Shown: piece by piece, positions 1-5,500 of the stretch
Layout: each line of letters begins with the position of its first letter
Numbering within the stretch: position 1 is the first letter of the stretch
Origin: an uncultured Clostridia bacterium
GTDB lineage: Bacteria; Bacillota; Clostridia; Oscillospirales; Ruminococcaceae
Assembly (NCBI GenBank): GCA_945947715.1
Contig: CAMEYZ010000127.1
Coordinates: forward strand, 1-6,331
Direction: 5' to 3'
Length of the DNA stretch: 6,331 bases
Position numbers and translations under genes: made by a program
The notes under the pieces: model-generated
Databases searched by the model: none
What the model saw: the letters and a program-made list of their open reading frames with translations, nothing else
Told to the model about the DNA's origin: nothing

Positions 1-190
1 AAACAGGTAATTCCGGCTTTTCAGAGTACTTCTGAAGCCTCTGTGCCTACCATTTTTGTATGCTTTTTTGTGCATTTTTGACAAAAATTTTCTCAAGTGT
101 TGATTTTCACAGTCAATAGCATTATTATACAATTAATTTGCTTATTTTAAGGTCTTATATGTCATTATTTCCAAAGATGATTTCATTGGC
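1..190. other. AT-rich left edge, no gene recognised
   Basis: I see no convincing gene here. The first plus-strand frame is open only for 26 codons, from the edge to a TGA at 79-81, with no family resemblance. An imperfect hairpin lies at 15-39 (GGCTT, a 2-base bulge, CAGA, paired with TCTGAAGCC) but no T run follows directly, so it is a weak terminator candidate for whatever lies to the left. A weak promoter-like pair, TTGATT at 100-105 and TATTAT at 123-128 with 17 bp between, could be chance in such AT-rich DNA. Confidence 0.5.
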
Positions 191-206
191 ACACAACATA
201 TTGACA
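191..206 (+). promoter_or_regulatory. NrdR box 1 (distal), over the -35
   Basis: The 16 bases ACACAACATATTGACA match the known NrdR-box pattern acaCwAtATaTwGtgt at 9 of the 10 core positions, and the left flank aca also matches. The box includes the TTGACA -35 hexamer at 201-206. It starts 31 bp before the second box, leaving 15 bp between them, which is the usual three-turn arrangement of paired NrdR boxes. NrdR is a zinc-finger/ATP-cone repressor that senses ATP/dATP and represses ribonucleotide reductase genes. Its gene is not in this window, so regulation is inferred from the site. Confidence 0.8.
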
Positions 207-228
207 TTTTTTCAAAAAGTGATACAAT
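201..228 (+). promoter_or_regulatory. Sigma-A type promoter of nrdD-nrdG
   Basis: A perfect -35 hexamer TTGACA (201-206) is separated by 16 bp from TACAAT (223-228), one base from the -10 consensus. This predicts a transcription start near 235 and a leader of about 130 nt before the nrdD ATG. Both hexamers lie inside NrdR-box-like sequences, so repressor binding would directly block RNA polymerase. It is the best promoter-like sequence I found in the window. Confidence 0.8.
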
Positions 229-237
229 ATATAGTAC
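222..237 (+). promoter_or_regulatory. NrdR box 2 (proximal), over the -10
   Basis: The core CAATATATAG (225-234) matches all ten positions of the NrdR-box core CwAtATaTwG. The outer three bases on each side (ATA and TAC) agree less well. The box covers the -10 hexamer and the predicted start site. Together with the box at 191-206 it forms the standard tandem NrdR operator upstream of a ribonucleotide reductase gene. Confidence 0.82.
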
Positions 238-366
238 AGCCCCTTTGAAGTGTAAATTTATGCAGCACTTACAAAACGGTTACAAATGTTACAAAATGTA
301 TCATATAGTAAAAAATACCTTACATGCTTTATATGTATATAGGAATATGTGAAAGGATTTGATTCA
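235..366 (+). other. nrdD 5' leader
   Basis: This is the predicted untranslated leader of about 130 nt from the NrdR-controlled promoter, strongly AT-rich. It contains TTACAAA three times, at 269, 280 and 289 (steps of 11 and 9 bp). It also has a small possible stem AAGTG/CACTT (248-252 with 266-270) and another TACAT/ATGTA (321-325 with 333-337) just before the ribosome binding site. A further weak promoter-like pair, TTACAA 280-285 and TATAGT 304-309 with 18 bp between, is possible. I recognise no riboswitch family, so a function for the leader is not established. Confidence 0.45.
352..357 (+). promoter_or_regulatory. Ribosome binding site deciding the nrdD start
   Basis: AAAGGA lies 9 nt before the ATG at 367, an ideal spacing. 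An in-frame GTG at 349 lies directly before this site, so it cannot use it. The ATG at 367 is therefore the start, and it gives the usual NrdD N-terminus beginning MKIIKRNG. Confidence 0.85.
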
Positions 367-2529
367 ATGAAGATCATCAAGAGGAACGGCGCAGAGGAAG
401 AGTTTAACCCCGTAAAAATAAAAAATGCTGTATCAAAGGCTAACAACAGCGTTAAGGAAGCAGAAAGACTGTCCGATGACCAGATAGATAGTATTACCGA
501 AAATGTTACTAAAATATGCTCGGATATGAGCCGCGCAGCTGGCGTTGAAGAAATACAGGATATGGTCGAGATGCAGATCATGTCTAACGATGCGTATCCT
601 GTTGCTAAAAACTATATTACCTACCGCTATCAGAGAGCTCTTGTTAGAAAATCAAATTCTACCGATGAACAGGTCCTGAGTCTTCTCGAATGCAACAACG
701 AGGAGATAAAACAGGAAAATTCTAATAAGAATCCTACCGTAAACAGCGTTCAGAGAGACTATATGGCAGGAGAAGTCAGCAAGGATATCACTAAGCGTTT
801 TCTTCTGCCTCAGGATATCGTTGAGGCTCACGAGGAGGGTATTATCCATTTCCACGATGCTGACTATTTCGCTCAGCACATGCATAACTGCTGTCTGGTA
901 AACCTTGAGGATATGCTCACAAACGGCACAGTTATCAGCGAGACTATGATCGACAGACCTCACAGCTTCTCCACTGCATGCAATATCGCGACCCAGATAA
1001 TCGCTCAGATAGCTTCCTCACAGTACGGCGGACAGAGTATTTCACTGTCTCACATTGCCCCCTTTGTTCAGGTCAGCCGTGAAAAGTTCCGCAGCGAGGT
1101 ACGCGAGGAATTTCAGGCCGCAGGCATCGAAGCAGATGACGAAAAGATCAACAGGATCGCCGAAATGCGCGTTAAGGAAGAGATTAACAGAGGCGTTCAA
1201 ATGATACAGTATCAGGTAATCACTCTTATGACTACAAATGGTCAGGCTCCCTTTGTTACTGTATTCATGTACCTTGACGAGGTCCCCGAGGGTCAGACCA
1301 GAGATGACCTGGCATGCATTATCGAAGAGGTACTCAAACAGCGTATCCAGGGCGTAAAGAACGAAAAGGGCGTGTTCATTACACCCGCATTCCCCAAGCT
1401 TATCTATGTTCTTGAAGAGGATAACGTCACCGAGGACAGCAAATACTGGTATCTTACCAAGCTTGCCGCAGAGTGCACTGCAAAGAGAATGGTACCTGAC
1501 TACATCTCCGAAAAGGTGATGTTCCAGCTTAAGGACGGTAATTGCTATCCCTGCATGGGCTGCCGCTCCTTCCTGACCGTTTACAAGGACGAACAGGGCT
1601 CTCCTAAATTTTACGGAAGATTCAATCAGGGCGTTGTTACCATTAATCTGGTGGACGCTGCCTGCTCCTCCGGCGGAGATATGGAAAAATTCTGGAAGAT
1701 ACTCGACGAGCGTCTTGAGCTTTGTCGCCGTGCACTTATGTGTCGTCACAACCGCTTAAAGGGCACCCTTTCTGATGCTGCGCCCATACTCTGGCAGTAC
1801 GGCGCTCTCGCAAGACTGAAAAAGGGTGAGCCTATCACTAAGCTTCTGTACAATGGCTATTCCACCATTTCACTGGGCTATGCGGGACTTTGCGAGTGCA
1901 CACGCTATATGACCGGAAAGCCTCATACAGACCCCTCCGCTACACCCTTTGCTCTTGAAGTTATGCAGCACCTTAACGATGCCTGCGCTAAATGGAGAGC
2001 AGACACTACCATTGATTTCAGCCTGTACGGCACTCCCCTGGAATCCACCACATACAAGTTTGCGAAATGCTTACAGAAGCGCTTCGGAAAGATCGAGGGC
2101 GTGACCGACAAGAATTATATCACAAACAGCTATCATGTTCATGTTACCGAAAATATCAATGCCTTTGACAAGCTCAAGTTTGAATCCCAGTTCCAGAAGC
2201 TCTCCCCCGGCGGCGCTATCAGCTATGTTGAGGTGCCTAACATGCAGAACAATATCGACGCTGTTCTGACCGTTATCCAGTATATCTACGACAACATCAT
2301 GTATGCAGAGCTCAATACAAAGAGCGATTACTGCCAGATATGCGGCTACAGCGGAGAGATAAGCATCGTCAATGACGACGCAGGAAAGCTGGTGTGGGAG
2401 TGTCCTCAGTGCGGCAACAGAGATCAGAATAAGATGAACGTTGCAAGACGTACCTGCGGATATATCGGTACTCAGTTCTGGAATCAGGGAAGAACTCAGG
2501 AGATCAAGGAAAGAGTTCTTCATCTGTGA
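367..2529 (+). CDS. nrdD: Anaerobic (class III) ribonucleoside-triphosphate reductase
   Basis: This is the catalytic subunit of the oxygen-sensitive reductase that converts ribonucleoside triphosphates to deoxynucleotides in the cytoplasm, using a glycyl radical. The protein has 720 residues, a normal full length. An ATP-cone allosteric domain occupies about residues 1-93 (KIIKRNG...) and the reductase barrel follows. Visible active-site cysteines are Cys175/Cys176 in HNCCLVNL and Cys399 in CMGCRSF, the latter matching the thiyl-radical loop of E. coli NrdD. The HNCC motif points to the E. coli/T4-like, formate-using subtype; that subtype call is inference. Near the C-terminus, Cys656, Cys659, Cys679 and Cys682 form the CxxC...CxxC zinc site. 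The radical glycine is Gly698 in RTCGYIG, the form expected to be activated by NrdG just downstream. A promoter with NrdR boxes precedes the gene. No defect is seen. Confidence 0.97.
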   Translation: MKIIKRNGAEEEFNPVKIKNAVSKANNSVKEAERLSDDQIDSITENVTKICSDMSRAAGVEEIQDMVEMQIMSNDAYPVAKNYITYRYQRALVRKSNSTDEQVLSLLECNNEEIKQENSNKNPTVNSVQRDYMAGEVSKDITKRFLLPQDIVEAHEEGIIHFHDADYFAQHMHNCCLVNLEDMLTNGTVISETMIDRPHSFSTACNIATQIIAQIASSQYGGQSISLSHIAPFVQVSREKFRSEVREEFQAAGIEADDEKINRIAEMRVKEEINRGVQMIQYQVITLMTTNGQAPFVTVFMYLDEVPEGQTRDDLACIIEEVLKQRIQGVKNEKGVFITPAFPKLIYVLEEDNVTEDSKYWYLTKLAAECTAKRMVPDYISEKVMFQLKDGNCYPCMGCRSFLTVYKDEQGSPKFYGRFNQGVVTINLVDAACSSGGDMEKFWKILDERLELCRRALMCRHNRLKGTLSDAAPILWQYGALARLKKGEPITKLLYNGYSTISLGYAGLCECTRYMTGKPHTDPSATPFALEVMQHLNDACAKWRADTTIDFSLYGTPLESTTYKFAKCLQKRFGKIEGVTDKNYITNSYHVHVTENINAFDKLKFESQFQKLSPGGAISYVEVPNMQNNIDAVLTVIQYIYDNIMYAELNTKSDYCQICGYSGEISIVNDDAGKLVWECPQCGNRDQNKMNVARRTCGYIGTQFWNQGRTQEIKERVLHL

Positions 2530-2549
2530 TTCTCTGCTTATAAAACAGT

Positions 2550-2582
2550 AATATTGGTCGGAATTTTCCGGCCAATATTTTT
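2550..2582 (+). terminator. Hairpin with T run between nrdD and nrdG
   Basis: AATATTGGTCGG (2550-2561) pairs with CCGGCCAATATT (2568-2579), a 12-bp stem with one G-U pair and loop AATTTT. Five T residues follow at 2578-2582. This is the layout of an intrinsic terminator. It lies 21 nt after the nrdD stop and just before the nrdG ribosome binding site, so it probably ends part of the transcripts and lets the rest run into nrdG, giving less activase than reductase. It could also stabilise the nrdD mRNA 3' end. I see no clear separate nrdG promoter in the short gap. Confidence 0.75.
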
Positions 2583-2604
2583 GAAAAGAGAAGGATAAAT
2601 TGAA

Positions 2605-3159
2605 ATGAATTACGGAGAAATAAAAAACTGCGATATAGCAAACGGGGTGGGTGTAAGAGTATCGCTTTTTGTCAGCGGCTGCACTCATCACTGCGAGGGG
2701 TGCTTTAATCCTATGACATGGGACTTTAACTACGGCAAGCCCTTTGACAAGGAGGCTGAGGACTATCTGATAGATCTGCTTTCCCACGAGTATATCCGCG
2801 GACTGACACTGCTGGGCGGTGAGCCTATGGAGCCTGAAAATCAGAAGGAGCTCCTGCCACTACTTCGGAGAGTACGCGCAGAGCTGCCAAAAAAGGACAT
2901 CTGGTGCTACACGGGATATACCTACGAAAGGGATATTCTGAATGATATGTGCGAGAAATATGCGGAAACTCCCGAGATCCTTAAATATATCGACGTTCTG
3001 GTGGACGGAGAATTTATCCTTGCAAGGAAAAACATTTCCCTGCGTTTCAGAGGTTCGGACAATCAGCGGATAATTGATGTAAAAAAATCCCTTGAAACAG
3101 GCGAGACTGTACTATGGGGAGCCGGGGACGCCCCGGCAGGCAATGGCCGCGTTGTTTGA
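2605..3159 (+). CDS. nrdG: Anaerobic ribonucleotide reductase activating protein (radical SAM)
   Basis: NrdG reduces S-adenosylmethionine at a 4Fe-4S cluster and abstracts hydrogen from the NrdD glycine, making the glycyl radical. The cluster motif CxxxCxxC is Cys26, Cys30, Cys33 (CTHHCEGC). The GGEP motif that contacts SAM is residues 71-74, and the family C-terminal block FRGSDNQRIIDVKKSL is present. AGAAGGA at 2589-2595 lies 9 nt before the ATG. It follows nrdD across a hairpin, the standard gene pair. The protein has 184 residues, longer than many NrdG proteins. The family-like part ends at about Trp171, and residues 172-184 (GAGDAPAGNGRVV) are encoded by the 79-bp repeat at 3119-3197, which also supplies the stop codon. 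The tail is probably a late addition that leaves the catalytic core intact. Confidence 0.95.
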   Translation: MNYGEIKNCDIANGVGVRVSLFVSGCTHHCEGCFNPMTWDFNYGKPFDKEAEDYLIDLLSHEYIRGLTLLGGEPMEPENQKELLPLLRRVRAELPKKDIWCYTGYTYERDILNDMCEKYAETPEILKYIDVLVDGEFILARKNISLRFRGSDNQRIIDVKKSLETGETVLWGAGDAPAGNGRVV

Positions 3160-3197
3160 TTTATGGAATGATTTACATTTTACCGCGGTTGTTAGTG
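3119..3197 (+). repeat. 79-bp dispersed repeat, copy 1 (end of nrdG)
   Basis: This stretch aligns without gaps to the reverse complement of 3613-3691, with 62 of 79 bases identical by hand count. The first 36 bases are best conserved (32 of 36), the remainder less so (30 of 43). It opens with a perfect hairpin, GCCGGGG-ACG-CCCCGGC (3121-3137), followed by a small one, GGC-AATG-GCC (3139-3148). It covers the last 13 codons and stop of nrdG and runs 38 bp into the spacer. Its GC-rich first half contrasts with the AT-rich surroundings. I do not recognise a named repeat family; a small palindromic or MITE-like mobile element is the likeliest explanation. Confidence 0.8.
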
Positions 3198-3231
3198 ATA
3201 GATTAAATGGGTTTATGAGGTGTATCACTCT

Positions 3232-3540
3232 ATGGAAACCATTATATTAATTGCAGTGGGACTTTTGCTTCTGATTCTGGGATACTTGATCGGCGTAAAA
3301 CAAAAAATCAACCTTGTCCATTCCTACCATTATAAAAGAGTGGCGGAGAATGACAAACCTATCTTTTGCAAAAAAACAGGTCTGGGAACTGCCATTATCG
3401 GTGGAACAATTCTGCTGATACCTCTGCTGACTATTCTGATAGGAGCAGCTGCAGCTCTGACGATTGCGGGAATAGCTGCCGTGGCAGCAGGCTATATCGT
3501 TATATCAACGATAATAAAATATAATAAAGGTCTTTTCTAA
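3232..3540 (+). CDS. Small membrane protein, DUF3784-like
   Basis: This is a 102-residue protein with three predicted membrane helices, at about residues 4-22, 51-70 and 74-95. A positively charged loop (residues 23-50, with YHYKRV and FCKKTG) lies between the first and second and is probably cytoplasmic. The size, the helix plus a polar INLxxxY...C loop plus more helices, and the YNKGLF end resemble the DUF3784 family of small Firmicute membrane proteins. That assignment is from memory and tentative, and the function is unknown. I chose ATG 3232 because TGAGGTG (3216-3222) lies 9 nt before it; a GTG at 3220 overlaps that site and is less likely. The gene lies 72 bp after nrdG and is followed by a strong terminator. 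The inverted repeat copies lie on either side of it. No clear promoter of its own is seen. Confidence 0.72.
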   Translation: METIILIAVGLLLLILGYLIGVKQKINLVHSYHYKRVAENDKPIFCKKTGLGTAIIGGTILLIPLLTILIGAAAALTIAGIAAVAAGYIVISTIIKYNKGLF

Positions 3541-3550
3541 ACTATTATAA

Positions 3551-3582
3551 AAAATCCCCCGAGAAAAATCTCGGGGGATTTT
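3551..3582. terminator. Bidirectional intrinsic terminator
   Basis: AAAATCCCCCGAG (3551-3563) pairs perfectly with CTCGGGGGATTTT (3570-3582), a 13-bp stem with loop AAAAAT. On the plus strand it lies 10 bp after the DUF3784-like gene and ends in TTTT. On the minus strand the stem ends in TTTTTT and lies about 60 nt past the stop of the MmcQ/YjbR-family gene. It therefore probably ends both converging transcripts, with the better T run in the minus direction. Confidence 0.92.
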
Positions 3583-3612
3583 GCGCTATAAAATAAAAAT
3601 CGTTTTATTAGG

Positions 3613-3691
3613 CACGAACAACCGTGATAAGCAGTAAACCATCACTTAAAGCTATCAACGCGGCAATCGCCCGCCGGGGCGTTCCCGGCTC
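3613..3691 (-). repeat. 79-bp dispersed repeat, copy 2 (end of mmcQ/yjbR)
   Basis: Read on the minus strand, this is the inverted partner of 3119-3197, the same length with no gaps. The opening hairpin is kept as GCCGGG-AACGC-CCCGGC and the second as GGC-GATT-GCC, so the second stem is conserved while its loop differs. It encodes the last 16 residues of the MmcQ/YjbR-family protein in the same frame as the other copy is read in nrdG, then runs 29 bp past that stop. Similarity beyond the 79 bp on either side is not clear by eye. Confidence 0.8.
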
Positions 3692-4037
3692 GCCTGCCAG
3701 AGCGCTCACGGCTGCCAGTGAGCTCAAAGCTGTGTCCGATAAGCCGTTTTATCTCGTTTTCGGGGACGTCCGAATCAATATAAACGGTTATCCAGAGCCG
3801 CTTGTTCATGTGATATGCTTCGGTTATGCCCTCATATGCAGCCTTCAGAAAATCTGACTGCTCAGGCTCGCATTTCAGGTTGAGAATGTACTTTCCCTTG
3901 TAAAGCATTATCAACCCAAACCATTTTCTGCTGTCCGAATGGCGCAGGACTACGGTCTCAAAATCCTCATCAAAGGGACTGTCCGCAGTCGCACCCTTCA
4001 GCGTTAACGCATAGTCTATGACGTCCTGCTTGGTCAT
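3642..4037 (-). CDS. MmcQ/YjbR family protein
   Basis: This is a 131-residue protein of the MmcQ/YjbR family (DUF419), a small single domain with a fold like the CyaY/double-wing DNA-binding group. Its biochemical role is not established. Family marks are an N-terminal helix with MTKQDVIDYALTLKGA, then FDEDF, NLKC at residues 53-56, YHMNKRLW at 75-82 and HSFEL at 102-106. Its ATG shares one base with the gatB stop (TAATG on the minus strand) and no strong ribosome binding site is visible, so translation is probably coupled to gatB. The family core appears to end near residue 107. Residues 108-115 (GSRERSGR) are unfamiliar, and 116-131 (RAGNAPAGDCRV...) come from repeat copy 2. The native end therefore seems to have been replaced by repeat-derived sequence. 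Confidence 0.87.
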   Translation of the reverse strand: MTKQDVIDYALTLKGATADSPFDEDFETVVLRHSDSRKWFGLIMLYKGKYILNLKCEPEQSDFLKAAYEGITEAYHMNKRLWITVYIDSDVPENEIKRLIGHSFELTGSRERSGRRAGNAPAGDCRVDSFK

Positions 4038-5482
4038 TATGAATTAAGCTTCTTTTCAAGCTCTTCCTTGATGACCTTGGGCGTTGCAACTCCCTTAAGA
4101 GCCTTTGTGCACTGTCCCATAAGGAAGCCGAATACCTTAACATCGCCGCTCTTGTACTGCTCAACAGCCTTTGTATTGTTTGCAAGCACCTCGTCGATCA
4201 TCTCAGCAGCCTTGCCCGAATCATTAGATATGAGCATTCCCTCTGCGGCAGCTATCTTTTCAGGGTCTCCACCCTGCTCGGACATGATACGGAATACCTT
4301 CTTTGCGTCGTTCTTGGATATCTTCTCAGTATCGGACATCTCAACCAGTCTGCCCAGCTCGGCAGGAGTAAAGGGAAGGTTATCCAGCGATATCTCGCCC
4401 AGATTGATTCTTCTCATAAGCTCACCGAGGATAAAGTTTGCCACGGACTTGGGGTTATTGTAAACCTCCAATGCAGACTCATAAAGGTCGGAAATCTTCT
4501 TTGTATTGACGATAATCTTAGCGTCCACCTCGGAAAGGCCGTACTTATTAACATACTTGTCAAGTCTCTCATAGGGCATTTCAGGAAGGGAGTTCTTTAT
4601 TCTTTCCAGGTCCTCGTCGGTAAAGTTTACCTGCAGGATATCGGGGTCAGGGAAATACTTATAATCGTGAGCGTCCTCCTTGGAACGCATGGTCTTGGTC
4701 TCGCCCTTGTTGTCATCGTAGCGTCTGGTTTCCTGAACAACGCGCTCTCCCCTGTCAAGAAGTCTTGACTGGCGCTTTATCTCATATTCGATAGTTCTGT
4801 AAATGGATTTGAGTGAGTTCAGGTTCTTGATCTCGGCTCTTGTACCAAATTCCTTGTCCTCGGGACGCATGATAGATACATTGACGTCGCATCGGATAGA
4901 GCCCTGTTCCATTTTACAGTCTGAAACTCCTGCATACTGGAGCAGCAGTGCTATCTTTTCTACCAGCGAGCGCGCTTCCTCAGCAGAGCTGATATCGGGC
5001 TCGGTAACTATCTCGATAAGGGGGATACCGCAGCGGTTATAGTCAGCCAGCGATACGCCGTTCAGATCATCGTGAACAAGCTTACCTGCGTCCTCTTCAA
5101 GGTGGATACGGTTAATTCTTATGTTCTTGGTCTTCTTTTCGCCGTTTTCCTCGTACTCAATGGGCACGGAGCCGTTGATGCACAAAGGAAGGTTCAGCTG
5201 AGAAATCTGATAAGCCTTGGGAAGGTCGGGATAGAAATAATTCTTTCTGTCGAATACCGAGAATTTATTTATCGAGCAGTTCAGCGCATAGCCTGCCTTG
5301 ACTGCATACTCAACGGCAGTCTGATTGATAACGGGAAGAGTTCCCGGAAGACCTGTGCAGACAGGACAGCAGCGGCTGTTCCTGTCGCCGCCGAATTCAG
5401 CGGAGCAGGTGCAGAATACCTTTGATTTTGTTAAAAGCTCGGAGTGGATCTCAAGTCCGATAACGGGAATATAGTTTGACAT
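4037..5482 (-). CDS. gatB: Asp-tRNA(Asn)/Glu-tRNA(Gln) amidotransferase subunit B
   Basis: GatB binds the mischarged Glu-tRNA(Gln) or Asp-tRNA(Asn), activates the carboxyl group with ATP and receives ammonia from GatA, within the cytoplasmic GatCAB complex. The 481-residue length fits the family. Visible marks are the N-terminal VIGLEIHSEL, zinc-type cysteines Cys24, Cys26, Cys39 and Cys42 (CTCS...CPVC), FDRKNYFYPDLPKAYQISQ at 77-95, HLEEDAGK at 127-134 and the PLIEIVTEPD block. A YqeY-like tRNA-binding tail forms roughly the last 150 residues. AAAGGAG on the minus strand (5491-5497) lies 8 nt before the ATG. The 18-bp gap to gatA and the one-base overlap with the next gene indicate one operon. 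The sequence is intact. Confidence 0.97.
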   Translation of the reverse strand: MSNYIPVIGLEIHSELLTKSKVFCTCSAEFGGDRNSRCCPVCTGLPGTLPVINQTAVEYAVKAGYALNCSINKFSVFDRKNYFYPDLPKAYQISQLNLPLCINGSVPIEYEENGEKKTKNIRINRIHLEEDAGKLVHDDLNGVSLADYNRCGIPLIEIVTEPDISSAEEARSLVEKIALLLQYAGVSDCKMEQGSIRCDVNVSIMRPEDKEFGTRAEIKNLNSLKSIYRTIEYEIKRQSRLLDRGERVVQETRRYDDNKGETKTMRSKEDAHDYKYFPDPDILQVNFTDEDLERIKNSLPEMPYERLDKYVNKYGLSEVDAKIIVNTKKISDLYESALEVYNNPKSVANFILGELMRRINLGEISLDNLPFTPAELGRLVEMSDTEKISKNDAKKVFRIMSEQGGDPEKIAAAEGMLISNDSGKAAEMIDEVLANNTKAVEQYKSGDVKVFGFLMGQCTKALKGVATPKVIKEELEKKLNS

Positions 5483-5500
5483 CTTAATTACTCCTTTCTC

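Noticed and set aside
15..39. Hairpin as terminator of a gene to the left
   Set aside because: The stem is bulged and no T run follows directly; the upstream gene, if any, is not visible.
349..366. GTG at 349 as an upstream in-frame start for nrdD
   Set aside because: It lies directly before the AAAGGA site that serves ATG 367 and has no ribosome binding site of its own; family N-termini fit the ATG.
235..366. Riboswitch in the nrdD leader
   Set aside because: The leader is very AT-rich with only short weak stems, and no known aptamer pattern could be recognised.
1042..1749. Long minus-strand open frame inside nrdD
   Set aside because: It is fully antisense to clearly conserved nrdD sequence; its length reflects the codon use of nrdD. 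Similar antisense frames within nrdD, nrdG and gatB were discarded for the same reason.
3119..3691. CRISPR array or classical insertion sequence
   Set aside because: There are only two inverted copies, no regular spacers, and no transposase or Cas gene in the window.
3624..3857. Plus-strand open frame of 77 codons antisense to the MmcQ/YjbR gene
   Set aside because: It overlaps a recognisable gene on the other strand and repeat copy 2, lacks a ribosome binding site and has no family resemblance.
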